Assembly (NCBI GenBank): GCA_903884435.1
Contig: CAISEY010000349.1
Location: 1-33,844 of the forward strand
Origin: an uncultured Hyphomicrobiales bacterium
Lineage (GTDB): Bacteria; Pseudomonadota; Alphaproteobacteria; Rhizobiales; Beijerinckiaceae
Direction: 5' to 3'
DNA: 33,844 nucleotides
Shown piece after piece: positions 18,071 through 25,802 of this stretch; position 1 is the first letter of the stretch, and each line of letters starts with the position of its first letter. The position numbers were made by a program, and so were the translations under genes. Under the pieces are notes generated by a model. The model did no database searches, had not been told where the DNA came from, and saw nothing but the letters and a program-made list of their open reading frames with translations.

Positions 18071-18586
18071 GTGGCCGAACAGGAACGGGTGCGGGAGCGC
18101 GAGCGCCCGCCCATCTCCGACAACGTCTACGAACGCAACATGCGCCAGCGCAAGGAGTTCGTGGAGCGCAATCTCAACGGGCCCGTCGTCGTCAAGCGGT
18201 CGGATCGCGAATTGTTCCAGGCGCGGCAGGGCAAGCTGCTGTTCTACCTGTGCCCCAACAATCACAAGGAGACGCCGCTGCAACACTGGCGCGTCTTCAT
18301 CCAGGAGATTCGCACCTCCTCCGGCAAGCACGTCCACGCCGGAGGGCTGCTGATCTACGTGCTGGAGGGAACGGGCTACACCATCGTCGATGGAGAGCGG
18401 CTCGACTGGGAAAAGGGCGATCTCGTGCAACTGCCGCTGAAGGTCGGCGGCGTCGAGCACCAGCACTTCAACCTCGGCCCGCCCGACAGGCCGGCGATCT
18501 GGATCGCCATCATCTGCATGCCCATCCACGAATATCTCGCCTCCGACATGGAGCAGGTGGAAAATTCGCCGGACTACCGCGAGTGA
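18071..18586 (+). CDS. Cupin-domain protein (cupin 3 of 3, recent duplicate of cupin 2)
   Basis: Product of 171 residues, GTG start only 3 bases after the cupin 2 stop. The same ligand set is kept (HVH at 87-89, HQH at 130-132). Differences from cupin 2 are mostly conservative, apart from Lys35 to Leu, Asp72 to His and Arg88 to Val. The last of these lies between the two motif-1 histidines and could alter the metal pocket. The pair may form a hetero-oligomer with each other or with cupin 1. A separate promoter at 18590 drives the next gene. Confidence 0.88.
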   Translation: MAEQERVRERERPPISDNVYERNMRQRKEFVERNLNGPVVVKRSDRELFQARQGKLLFYLCPNNHKETPLQHWRVFIQEIRTSSGKHVHAGGLLIYVLEGTGYTIVDGERLDWEKGDLVQLPLKVGGVEHQHFNLGPPDRPAIWIAIICMPIHEYLASDMEQVENSPDYRE

Positions 18587-18589
18587 CGT

Positions 18590-18618
18590 TTGCGCTCGTC
18601 CGCGCGCGCGGCTAGCAT
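18590..18618 (+). promoter_or_regulatory. Predicted sigma-70 promoter of the Bug/TAXI unit
   Basis: TTGCGC (18590-18595), a 17-base spacer and TAGCAT (18613-18618) lie 30 bases before the ATG at 18649. The same two hexamers with the same spacing occur at 21761-21789. Confidence 0.6.
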
Positions 18619-18648
18619 CGCCCGAAAGACACCGGGGAAACGTCGGGA

Positions 18649-19677
18649 ATGGTCGTCGCCCGCTCGCGCGCGATTGCGTTGTCAGGCTGGTTCGCGCTTT
18701 GCGCGCCCGCGAGCGCGCGCGCCGGCGCGGTCGCGGATTTTTACGCCGGCCATCCCCTGACCTTCGTGATCGGCTCGTCGAGCGGCGGCACCTTCGACAC
18801 GACGGCGCGCGTCGCCGCGCGACACCTGCCAAAATACATTCCGGGCCATCCGTCCATCGTCCTGCAAAACATGCCCGGCGCCTCCCACGTGCGCGCGACC
18901 GACTATCTCGCCAACATCGCGCCGCGCGACGGAACCGCCGTCGCCTTCGTGCAACCCTCCGTCATTCTCAACAAGGTCACGTCGCCCGGGGCGCGATACA
19001 ACCCCGCGGAAATGACCTGGATCGGCAGGGTCGCGCCGGCGCGCAACGTCGGTTTCGCGACGACGGCTTCGGGCGTGACCTCGGTCGCGGCGGCGCGCGA
19101 TCGCGATCTCATTCTGGGCGCCGCCGGATCGACGGGCCCGGCGGCCATGGTTCCCTGGGCTCTCAACCGCATGGCGGGCGCGAAGTTCCGCCTCGTGCGC
19201 GGCTACGCCGACGACACCGCGACCCTCGTCGCCGTGGAGCGCGGCGAAGTCATGGGCATGGGCAGCATCAACCTCGCCTCGATCACGCGCCACGGCGACT
19301 GGATCGCCCGCGGCGTCATCCAGCTTCTCTACACGATCTCGGCCGAGCGTCTCGCGGCCTCGCCCGGAACGCCCACGATCGTCGAACTCGTGTCGGACGA
19401 GCGCGACAGGGCGGTGATGAACCTGATCGCCGCCATCCCGCGGATTGGCGTCACCATCATGGGCGCGCCCGGCATTCCCGCGGATCGCGCGGACGCCCTG
19501 CGCGACGCCGCGTGGAACATGTTCGCCGATCCCGCGTTCATCGCGGAGATGAAACGGCTCGAACTCGACGTGGAGCCGATGCCCGGCGAGGAACTCGCCG
19601 GCGTCGTCGCCGCGGTCGCGCGCGCGCCCGCCGACATCGTCGAACTCCTGAAGACACAAACCGCGCCGATGAACTGA
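18649..19677 (+). CDS. TctC/Bug family substrate-binding protein
   Basis: Product of 342 residues with a signal peptide ending near ASARAGA. The mature part begins DFYAGHPLTFVIG. It carries GGTFDTTAR, YIPGHPS and QNMPGASH, then PRDGTAV and GAKFRLVRGY. Conserved blocks such as QPSVILNK and TWIGRV are shared closely with the Bug protein at 28246, so the two form a pair within the NMPGA subfamily. It has its own promoter and is followed 31 bases later by the TAXI-like gene. Confidence 0.88.
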   Translation: MVVARSRAIALSGWFALCAPASARAGAVADFYAGHPLTFVIGSSSGGTFDTTARVAARHLPKYIPGHPSIVLQNMPGASHVRATDYLANIAPRDGTAVAFVQPSVILNKVTSPGARYNPAEMTWIGRVAPARNVGFATTASGVTSVAAARDRDLILGAAGSTGPAAMVPWALNRMAGAKFRLVRGYADDTATLVAVERGEVMGMGSINLASITRHGDWIARGVIQLLYTISAERLAASPGTPTIVELVSDERDRAVMNLIAAIPRIGVTIMGAPGIPADRADALRDAAWNMFADPAFIAEMKRLELDVEPMPGEELAGVVAAVARAPADIVELLKTQTAPMN

Positions 19678-19708
19678 CGCGGCAAACCATTCTCTCGAAA
19701 GGAACCCA

Positions 19709-20683
19709 ATGAGCGATCCCAAAACACAGGCCGAGGGCCATGGCCGCTGGACGCGTCCACCCGTCATGCGCTCGCGCTTCGCCATCGAAATCGCCGCCGA
19801 ACTCGTGGCGATGGAGGATCAGCCGCTGAAGCGCGCGCGCGTGCAGATCCGCGATCAGGACCACGACACGGAATGGCCGATCAACCTGCTGGGCGCCAGC
19901 ACGATGGAAGGGCTGCTCGCCGTGTGCAAGGGCGAGGCGACGGTGTCGCTGATCAACCCGGCCGCGATTCTCACCATGGCGTACCGCGGCACGGGTCCGT
20001 TCACGGAGCCGCAACCCGTGCGGCTGATCACGACCTTTCCCTCGCCCGACGCCTGCATGATGGCGGTCAAAAAGGATCTCGGCGTGCGAAGCTTCGAGGA
20101 GCTCGTCGCGAAAAAGCCGGCGCTCAAACTCGCGGTGCGCGAGCAGCCCGACCATTGTCTGCACATGGTGCTGGATCACCTGGCGGCCTGCGCGGGATTC
20201 TCGACCGCCGACATCAAGGCCTGGGGCGGCGAATTACGCGCCGAGGCCGGCCCGCGCGTGAAAAAGGCGAAGAACGTCGCCGACGGCGCCAACGCCGTCT
20301 TCGAGGAAGCCGCCTATTCCTGGGTCGACGAGGCCATCGAGACCGGACTCGAAATCCTGCCTATGCCCGAGGAACTGCTGCGAAAGCTCGAGGCCATCGG
20401 GTATCGCCGCTCGATCCTGCGCGCGGCGGATTACGGCAAGCTCGACAGGGACATCGCAACCATCGATTTCAGCGGCTGGGCCGCCTATTGCCGCGCCGAT
20501 CTGCCGGACAGGCTCGTCTCGCAGATTTGCGCCGCCATCGAGGCGCGCAAGCATCTCATTCCCTGGCAGGGCGACGGCCCGTTGCCGCTCGGGCGCATGT
20601 GCAGGGATTCGCCGGAGACGCCGATGGACGTGCCGCTGCATCCCGCGGCGGAGGCGTACTGGAAGAGCCTCGGATACGTCTGA
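19709..20683 (+). CDS. TAXI-like solute-binding protein without signal peptide
   Basis: Product of 324 residues. The sequence LLGASTMEGLLAVCKGEATVSLINPAAIL, then PVRLITTFPSPDACMMAV and a LGVRSFEELVAKKPALKL block, resembles TRAP-TAXI and NMT1-like periplasmic binding proteins. The N-terminus (MSDPKTQAEGHGRWTRPPVMRSRF) is hydrophilic, with no Sec or Tat signal, so the protein should stay in the cytoplasm. No TRAP permease is near. It may be an intracellular ligand sensor, a trapping protein or an enzyme derived from a binding protein. It starts after GAAAGGAA, 31 bases behind the Bug gene. The fold is likely; the role is unknown. Confidence 0.7.
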   Translation: MSDPKTQAEGHGRWTRPPVMRSRFAIEIAAELVAMEDQPLKRARVQIRDQDHDTEWPINLLGASTMEGLLAVCKGEATVSLINPAAILTMAYRGTGPFTEPQPVRLITTFPSPDACMMAVKKDLGVRSFEELVAKKPALKLAVREQPDHCLHMVLDHLAACAGFSTADIKAWGGELRAEAGPRVKKAKNVADGANAVFEEAAYSWVDEAIETGLEILPMPEELLRKLEAIGYRRSILRAADYGKLDRDIATIDFSGWAAYCRADLPDRLVSQICAAIEARKHLIPWQGDGPLPLGRMCRDSPETPMDVPLHPAAEAYWKSLGYV

Positions 20684-20701
20684 CCCGGCCCCTCGCGCGC
20701 C

Positions 20702-21649
20702 TCAGGGGATGCGCACCAGTTCCGCGAGCTGCGCTTCCGTGAGCGGCGCGGTCAGGTATTTCAGCGTGACCGCGTCCTTCATCAGGTCGGGCAGGCCCAT
20801 CACCCGGTCCGGCTCGACCATTTCGCGCGGATCGAACTCCTCGCGGATCAGCCGCGCCTCGTCGACCGTGACTTCGGCGAAATCGGCGTAGACCTTCAGC
20901 GCCTCGTCGCCGCCATACATCCATTCGATGGTCTCGCGATAGGCCTGCGCGAAACGCTTGTAGACATCGGGCTTCTTCGCGAGACTGTCGGCGTTGGCGA
21001 TGTTGACGCGAATGGAATGGCCCTTGACGAGCGGCAGATCCATGGCGCGCGCGATGGCGCGGATTTCGCCTTTCGCCAGCGGCGCCAGCATGAAGGGCGG
21101 CGCCGACCAGCCCGCGTCGATCTGGCCGGACATCACCTGCGTGAAAGTCGCGCCCGCGCCGCCCGTCGCGACCGGTTTCGCGGCGATCCTGAAATGATCG
21201 ACGATGGCGAGCACGTTGGCGTTCGTCGATGATCCGTTGGTGGAATAGGCCATGGTTCGGCCAGCCATGTCGGCGATGGTCTTCACCGGCGAATCCGCCC
21301 GCACGTACCAGAAGGCGTCGTCGCCCGTCGCCTGCGCGCCGATGACGCGCACCGGCGCGCCTTTCACATACGCCGCGAAAACGCCGAGCGTTCCGGCGGA
21401 CGTGCCTATATCGGCGCTGCCGGAAATGACCGCCTGCATGGTTTCGCCGCCGCCGGCGGTCCAGAGAATCTCGAGTTGCAATCCGTGCTTCTTGAAGATG
21501 CCCGCGCGCTGGCCCAGTTCCGGGATCGCGCCGTCCCACTTGCCGCGCTGGCCGATGGCGAGCTTGAGCAAATCCTCGGCGCGGGCGCCGAAGGTCGGGA
21601 CAAGCCCCGCGACGAGCGCGAGAGCGGCGAGAATTCCGAGTCGTTTCAT
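20702..21649 (-). CDS. Periplasmic ABC-type substrate-binding protein, NMT1/SsuA-like (paralogue of 1683-2639)
   Basis: Product of 315 residues from the ATG at 21649 (MKRLGILAALALVAGLVP), with a signal peptide ending ARAE. A much longer upstream reading is a GC artefact. The blocks GAIPELGQRAGIFKKHGL, GGGETMQAVISGSADIG and VMSGQIDAGW correspond one-to-one with the protein at 1683-2639. No ABC permease or ATPase is nearby. It diverges from the CoA-transferase gene, with about 165 bases between starts, and may be functionally linked to it. Confidence 0.85.
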   Translation of the reverse strand: MKRLGILAALALVAGLVPTFGARAEDLLKLAIGQRGKWDGAIPELGQRAGIFKKHGLQLEILWTAGGGETMQAVISGSADIGTSAGTLGVFAAYVKGAPVRVIGAQATGDDAFWYVRADSPVKTIADMAGRTMAYSTNGSSTNANVLAIVDHFRIAAKPVATGGAGATFTQVMSGQIDAGWSAPPFMLAPLAKGEIRAIARAMDLPLVKGHSIRVNIANADSLAKKPDVYKRFAQAYRETIEWMYGGDEALKVYADFAEVTVDEARLIREEFDPREMVEPDRVMGLPDLMKDAVTLKYLTAPLTEAQLAELVRIP

Positions 21650-21688
21650 GGCGAGTTCATCCCGGAGACATCGTTTTTGTGCGGGGAG

Positions 21689-21717
21689 AGTTTGGCTTTC
21701 CGATCCGCGCGCGTCAA
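21689..21717 (-). promoter_or_regulatory. Predicted promoter of the binding protein at 20702-21649
   Basis: On the minus strand TTGACG (21717-21712), a 17-base spacer and CAAACT (21694-21689) precede the ATG by about 40 bases. The -35 box is strong and the -10 box weak. Confidence 0.4.
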
Positions 21718-21760
21718 ATGACCTCCACGCGCGAAACGCGCGCGCCCGAGGCGCCCGCGT

Positions 21761-21789
21761 TTGCGCGAGCAACGCGACGCCGCTAGCAT
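21761..21789 (+). promoter_or_regulatory. Predicted sigma-70 promoter of the CoA-transferase gene
   Basis: TTGCGC (21761-21766), a 17-base spacer and TAGCAT (21784-21789) lie 27 bases before the ATG at 21816. They are identical in both hexamers and spacing to the promoter at 18590-18618. Confidence 0.6.
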
Positions 21790-21815
21790 CGCCGCGACTT
21801 TTCCAGGGAGCAAAA

Positions 21816-22997
21816 ATGCCCGCGCCCCGCGCCTCGACCCCGCTCGACGACCTCGTCGTTCTCGATCTCACCCGCGCCCGCGCCGGCCCCACGGCGGCGC
21901 GGCAATTCGCCGACTGGGGCGCGAACGTCATCAAGATCGAACAGCCCGGCGACAGCGGCGAGGAAATGGGCCGCCGGCATGGCGCGGATTTCCAGAATTT
22001 GCACCGCAACAAACGCGGCATGACGCTGAACCTCAAGTCCGCCGAGGGACACGCGATCTTCCTGCGCATGGCCGCGAAGGCCGACGTCGTCGTCGAGAAC
22101 CTGCGGCCCGACGTGAAGCACCGGCTCAAGGTGGATTACGAAACCCTGCGGGCCGTCAACAGGCGTATCGTCTATGGTTCGATCTCCGGCTTCGGCCAGG
22201 ACGGGCCCTACGCGCACCGCGCCGGCGTCGACCAGATCGCCCAGGGCATGGGCGGACACATGTCCGTCACCGGCGAGCCGGGGCGCGGCCCCATGCGCTC
22301 GGGCGCGGCGATTTCCGACATGTTCGCCGGCATCCTCTGCGCCAACGCCATGCTGACGGCGCTGCACGAGCGCTCGCGCACCGGCGAGGGCCAGTGGGTG
22401 CAGACCTCGCTGCTGGAGGCGCAGATCTTCCTGATGGACTTCCAGGCGGCGCGCTGGACCGTTTCCGGGGAAGTGGCGGGCCAGGAGGGCAACCACCATC
22501 CGACATTGCAGCCCATGGGCGCTTTCCGCGCGCGCGACGGCTACATCAACATCGCCCCCGTCGCCAGCATGTGGAAGGCGTTTTGCGACACGCTGGACGC
22601 GCCGCATATTCTGACGAACCCCGATTTCGACAGCCCGCGCAAGCGCCACGCCAATCGCGCCGCCCTGATCGCCGAAATCGAGGCGATCACCTCGACGAAG
22701 GATGTCGCGCACTGGAACGCGGCGTTCGACAGGGCGCGCATTCCCTGCGGCCCGGTCTACACGCTCGACCAGACGTTCGCCGACCCGCAGGTGCGGCACC
22801 TCGGGGTGGCCCGCGACGTGGACTGGCCGGCGATCGGCAAGGCCCGGCTGATCGGCCAGCCCATCCACATGAGCCGCGCCCGCTCGGAGATCGTCGCGCA
22901 CACGCCCGACCCGGGCGAACACACGGACGAAGTGCTGGTCGAATTCGGCTACACGGCGGAGGAAATCGCCGGGTTTCGCGCGCGGGGGGTGGTTTAG
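21816..22997 (+). CDS. Class III (CaiB/BaiF/Frc-type) CoA-transferase
   Basis: Product of 393 residues, the usual family length, starting after CAGGGAG. Family blocks are clear: LTRARAGPTAARQFADWGANVIKIE near the N-terminus, NKRGMTLNLKS, VENLRPDV, GSISGFGQDGPYA, and the likely nucleophile Asp168 in SGAAISDMFAG (equivalent to Asp169 of formyl-CoA transferase). These cytosolic enzymes move CoA between carboxylic acids (formate/oxalate, carnitine, succinate/benzylsuccinate, itaconate and others). A role in activating the acid taken up by a neighbouring binding protein is inference. Confidence 0.93.
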   Translation: MPAPRASTPLDDLVVLDLTRARAGPTAARQFADWGANVIKIEQPGDSGEEMGRRHGADFQNLHRNKRGMTLNLKSAEGHAIFLRMAAKADVVVENLRPDVKHRLKVDYETLRAVNRRIVYGSISGFGQDGPYAHRAGVDQIAQGMGGHMSVTGEPGRGPMRSGAAISDMFAGILCANAMLTALHERSRTGEGQWVQTSLLEAQIFLMDFQAARWTVSGEVAGQEGNHHPTLQPMGAFRARDGYINIAPVASMWKAFCDTLDAPHILTNPDFDSPRKRHANRAALIAEIEAITSTKDVAHWNAAFDRARIPCGPVYTLDQTFADPQVRHLGVARDVDWPAIGKARLIGQPIHMSRARSEIVAHTPDPGEHTDEVLVEFGYTAEEIAGFRARGVV

Positions 22998-23037
22998 AAC
23001 AAGGGCGGCGAGCCGTCGTGAATCGCGCCGCCGCGCC

Positions 23038-24114
23038 TCACCTGAACAGGTCGCTCCAGATTTTCTCGCTGCTTTCGGAATATTTCGAAACGACCTCGGG
23101 CGTCAGGAAGTTCTCGGAATAGCCGGCGCGCGCGGGCACGACGGAATCAAGCTCCGGCAAGGCGGCGACGCCCGGCAAGGCCGGATAATACTCGGCTTTC
23201 GCCAGCGTCTCCTGCCCCTCTTTCGACAGAATGAAATCCGCCAGCAGCAGGCTCGCGTGCGGATGACGCACGCCCTTCGGGATCAGCAAGGTCGAATTCG
23301 TCACTGTCACGGGATCGAGCAATTGCGAGGCGACGGGCGCGCCCTTGCCGGCGCTGATCAGCGGATGATGCGCGAAGATTTGCAACGCGACGGGATATTC
23401 GCCGGCCATCACACGATCGACGAGCGTGCGCGCGCTGCCCGCGCCGAAATTGACGATTCCCTGCTCGCGCAACGCGCGGAAATAGGCCATCGCGCGCTCC
23501 TCGCCCCAGGCGACGCGCAGCGAGGTGATGAACAGCGGAGCGCCGCCGGACGTGCCGATGCGCCAGGCCAGCTTGCCCTTCCACTTCGGGTCGAGCAGGT
23601 CTTGATAGGACTTCGGCTGCGCGCCCGGCGGCACGAGCTTCGTGTTGTAGGCAAGGCCAAAGTAGCTGAGCCGCGACGCCGTCCACATATGGCGCGGATC
23701 GCGCAAGGCTTCCGGATAATTCAGGACGGACGGCGTCGTGTAGGGCGTGACGAGATCCGCCTCGATGGCGGCCTCGCCGACGCCTGGCCCCTCCAGCAAA
23801 TCGGCGACGGGCCGTCCGCCGCGCGTCTCCGCCGAGACCTTCGTGACGATGTCGCCGGGATCGCCGCGCCAGAAACTCATTTTCACGAATGGATATTTTT
23901 TCATGAAGGCGTCGGCGAGCGGACGCATCGCCTGGTTGACGATGATGGTCGCGTAAAGCACGACCTCCTTCTCGGCGCGCGCGCCCTCGATCAGCCGCGC
24001 CTCGCGGTCGGCGCCCGCGTGGGTCAGAATGTCCGGGGCCTGCGCGCGAACTTGCGATGACGCCGCGAGAAGCGCCGCGACGAGCGCGAGGCCCGGAACC
24101 CGAAAGCCGCCCAT
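23038..24114 (-). CDS. FbpA-like extracellular solute-binding protein
   Basis: Product of 358 residues with a signal peptide ending SSQVRAQA. The core has KEVVLYATIIVNQAMRPLADAF, YNTKLVPP, LDPKWKGKLAW and a WGEERAMAYF block. This is the layout of ABC binding proteins of the iron/thiamine/putrescine cluster. It is a paralogue of the protein at 27223-28239 (shared LDPKWKGK, WGEER, ALQI and KGAPV). Binding residues for iron (paired tyrosines) are not obvious, so an organic ligand is more likely. It is the third gene of the minus-strand unit with class II aldolase and amidohydrolase; no ABC permease or ATPase is nearby. Confidence 0.85.
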   Translation of the reverse strand: MGGFRVPGLALVAALLAASSQVRAQAPDILTHAGADREARLIEGARAEKEVVLYATIIVNQAMRPLADAFMKKYPFVKMSFWRGDPGDIVTKVSAETRGGRPVADLLEGPGVGEAAIEADLVTPYTTPSVLNYPEALRDPRHMWTASRLSYFGLAYNTKLVPPGAQPKSYQDLLDPKWKGKLAWRIGTSGGAPLFITSLRVAWGEERAMAYFRALREQGIVNFGAGSARTLVDRVMAGEYPVALQIFAHHPLISAGKGAPVASQLLDPVTVTNSTLLIPKGVRHPHASLLLADFILSKEGQETLAKAEYYPALPGVAALPELDSVVPARAGYSENFLTPEVVSKYSESSEKIWSDLFR

Positions 24115-24138
24115 CGCCGCCTCCCGCAGCGTGTTTCT

Positions 24139-24993
24139 CTAAAAACCGAACAACCGCGCGGGATTGTCGACGAAGACCTTTTTCGCCGCCGCCTCGTCCG
24201 GCATGTAGCGCAGTCCGAGATCGACCTTGCCCTTAAAGCCCGTCGGATGCAGCACGTAGGGCTTCGGCCGCGGATTGATCCAGCGCGCCACGTGCGGCCA
24301 GTCGCTGCCCCAGACGCAACGGTCGGGCGCGGCCTCGTAAAACGCGCGCCCGAAGGGAACGGCGTCGTCCCAGGGGTATTCGTGCGCGAGATGATCTCCG
24401 TTCGACAGCATGATCCAGAAGCGTTCGTCCTTCAGGAACTCCAGCAGGCGCGTCATGCCCGGCTGGCCGACGCCCTGCTCGAAAGGCAGTTGCCCCATGT
24501 GATCGAACAGGATTTTGATCTTCGTCTTGCGCAATTCGTCCGCCACGTCGGCGAGTTCGTCCGGCCCGCAAAACACTTTCGCGAACCATCCCATCTCCGA
24601 AATGCGCGCGATCTGCCGGTGGAAATCGGCGAAGTCCGGCACGAGGCCGAAGCGCGTCTGGAAATTGAACCGCGCGCCGCGCACGCCCGCGTCGTGCATG
24701 TCGGCGAGTTGCTTGTCGGAGACGCTGGAATCGACGATGGCGACGCCGCGCGCCTTGCCCTTCGGCAACGCCCGCAGCGTGTCGCAGAGGATCGAGGCGT
24801 CGGTCGCGTAGATCGTCGCGTTGACGATGACGAAATGCTCGAAGCCGAGTTCGTCGTAGATCGCCAGCGCCTTTTCGATCGTCCCCTCCCCGGGCGGGGG
24901 AACGTAGAGCGGCTTCGGATGCCGCGGAGGATATTTCGCGGGATCGGCGAAAATGTGAATCTGGCCGTCGCAGGCTCCCTTGGGAAGTTTCAT
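24139..24993 (-). CDS. Amidohydrolase family 2 protein, LigI-like (2-pyrone-4,6-dicarboxylate hydrolase type)
   Basis: Product of 284 residues, the size of LigI. It aligns with LigI in order: CDGQIHIFADPAKYP near the N-terminus, RGARFNFQTRFG, KILFDHMGQLPFEQG and WGSDWPH near the C-terminus. In the first motif the initial His of the usual H-x-H is Gln. Since LigI itself is described as metal-independent, this need not abolish activity, and the Asp of WGSDWPH is kept. LigI hydrolyses a lactone dicarboxylate in lignin-derived aromatic breakdown; here a lactone or cyclic-ester hydrolase role is likely. It starts 6 bases after the aldolase stop. Confidence 0.83.
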   Translation of the reverse strand: MKLPKGACDGQIHIFADPAKYPPRHPKPLYVPPPGEGTIEKALAIYDELGFEHFVIVNATIYATDASILCDTLRALPKGKARGVAIVDSSVSDKQLADMHDAGVRGARFNFQTRFGLVPDFADFHRQIARISEMGWFAKVFCGPDELADVADELRKTKIKILFDHMGQLPFEQGVGQPGMTRLLEFLKDERFWIMLSNGDHLAHEYPWDDAVPFGRAFYEAAPDRCVWGSDWPHVARWINPRPKPYVLHPTGFKGKVDLGLRYMPDEAAAKKVFVDNPARLFGF

Positions 24994-24999
24994 GTGTCT

Positions 25000-25782
25000 T
25001 CAGTCCCTGTAGCCGGGGTCGATCTTGTCGAGCATCGTCAGCAGCGCCGGCCAGGCGTCCGGCCTGCCGTTGCCCGGCACGTCGTCGCGCTCGTGCTGGC
25101 GCGCCGCGTGTTCCTGCACCGTCGGCGAAAGCTTGATCAGCGTGCCGCCGCTCTGCATCGCGGCGAGCTGAACCTTGCAGCTCTTCTCGAGGTTCAGCAT
25201 CGAATGGTAGGCGCGGCCAATGCTCGCGCCGCAGACCAGCAATCCGTGATTGCGAAGGATCAGCGCGTTCCTGTCGCCGATGTCGCGCACGAGGCGCGCG
25301 CGTTCGTCGAGATCGTCGGACTTTCCCTCGTAGTCGTGACAGGCGATGCGATTGTAGAAGCGAAGCGACTTCTGCGACAGCGGCAGCAAGCCTTCCTCCA
25401 GGCAGGCGATCGCCATGCCCGCGACCGTGTGCGTGTGAATGATGCAAACCACGTCCGGCCGCGCGCCATGGATCGCCGAATGAATGACAAATCCCGCGGG
25501 ATTGATCGGCCAGGGCGAGTCGGACACGATGTTGCCGGCGAGATCGACCTTGACGAGATTCGACGCCGTCACCTGCGAAAACAGCAGCCCGTAGGGGTTG
25601 ATGAGGAAATGCTCTTCCTTGCCTGGCACGCGCGCGGAAATATGCGTGGCGAGCAGGTCGTCCATGCCGTTGAGCGCGATGAGCCGGTAACAGGCCGCGA
25701 GATCGACGCGCATTTTGCGCTCGGCCTCGCTGACCGGCGCGGCCTCGTGTTTGCGGGAAATGGCGACGGGCGCGACGGCCAT
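25000..25782 (-). CDS. Class II aldolase/adducin family protein
   Basis: Product of 260 residues starting MAVAPVAISRKHEA at 25782, directly after CAGGAGGA; a 36-residue upstream extension is rejected. Zinc-site features are present: LLATHISARVPG, His pair in IIHTHTVAGMA, and RNHGLLVCG with the third His. These metal-dependent enzymes cleave or decarboxylate 2-hydroxy- or 2-keto-acid and sugar-phosphate substrates. In catabolic islands they often act on aromatic ring-derived acids. It is the first gene of a unit with LigI-like amidohydrolase and FbpA-like binding protein, which fits a path from a cyclic lactone to central metabolites (inference). Confidence 0.88.
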   Translation of the reverse strand: MAVAPVAISRKHEAAPVSEAERKMRVDLAACYRLIALNGMDDLLATHISARVPGKEEHFLINPYGLLFSQVTASNLVKVDLAGNIVSDSPWPINPAGFVIHSAIHGARPDVVCIIHTHTVAGMAIACLEEGLLPLSQKSLRFYNRIACHDYEGKSDDLDERARLVRDIGDRNALILRNHGLLVCGASIGRAYHSMLNLEKSCKVQLAAMQSGGTLIKLSPTVQEHAARQHERDDVPGNGRPDAWPALLTMLDKIDPGYRD

Positions 25783-25802
25783 TCGGGTTCCTCCTGATGT
25801 TG

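Larger units (their letters stand above)
17552..18586 (+). repeat. Tandem gene duplication (cupins 2 and 3)
   Basis: Two 516-base units, 17552-18067 and 18071-18586, are near-identical over most of their length, including the first 30 bases and the region around the C-terminal cupin motif. They are joined by 3 bases. No insertion element flanks them. Confidence 0.9.
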
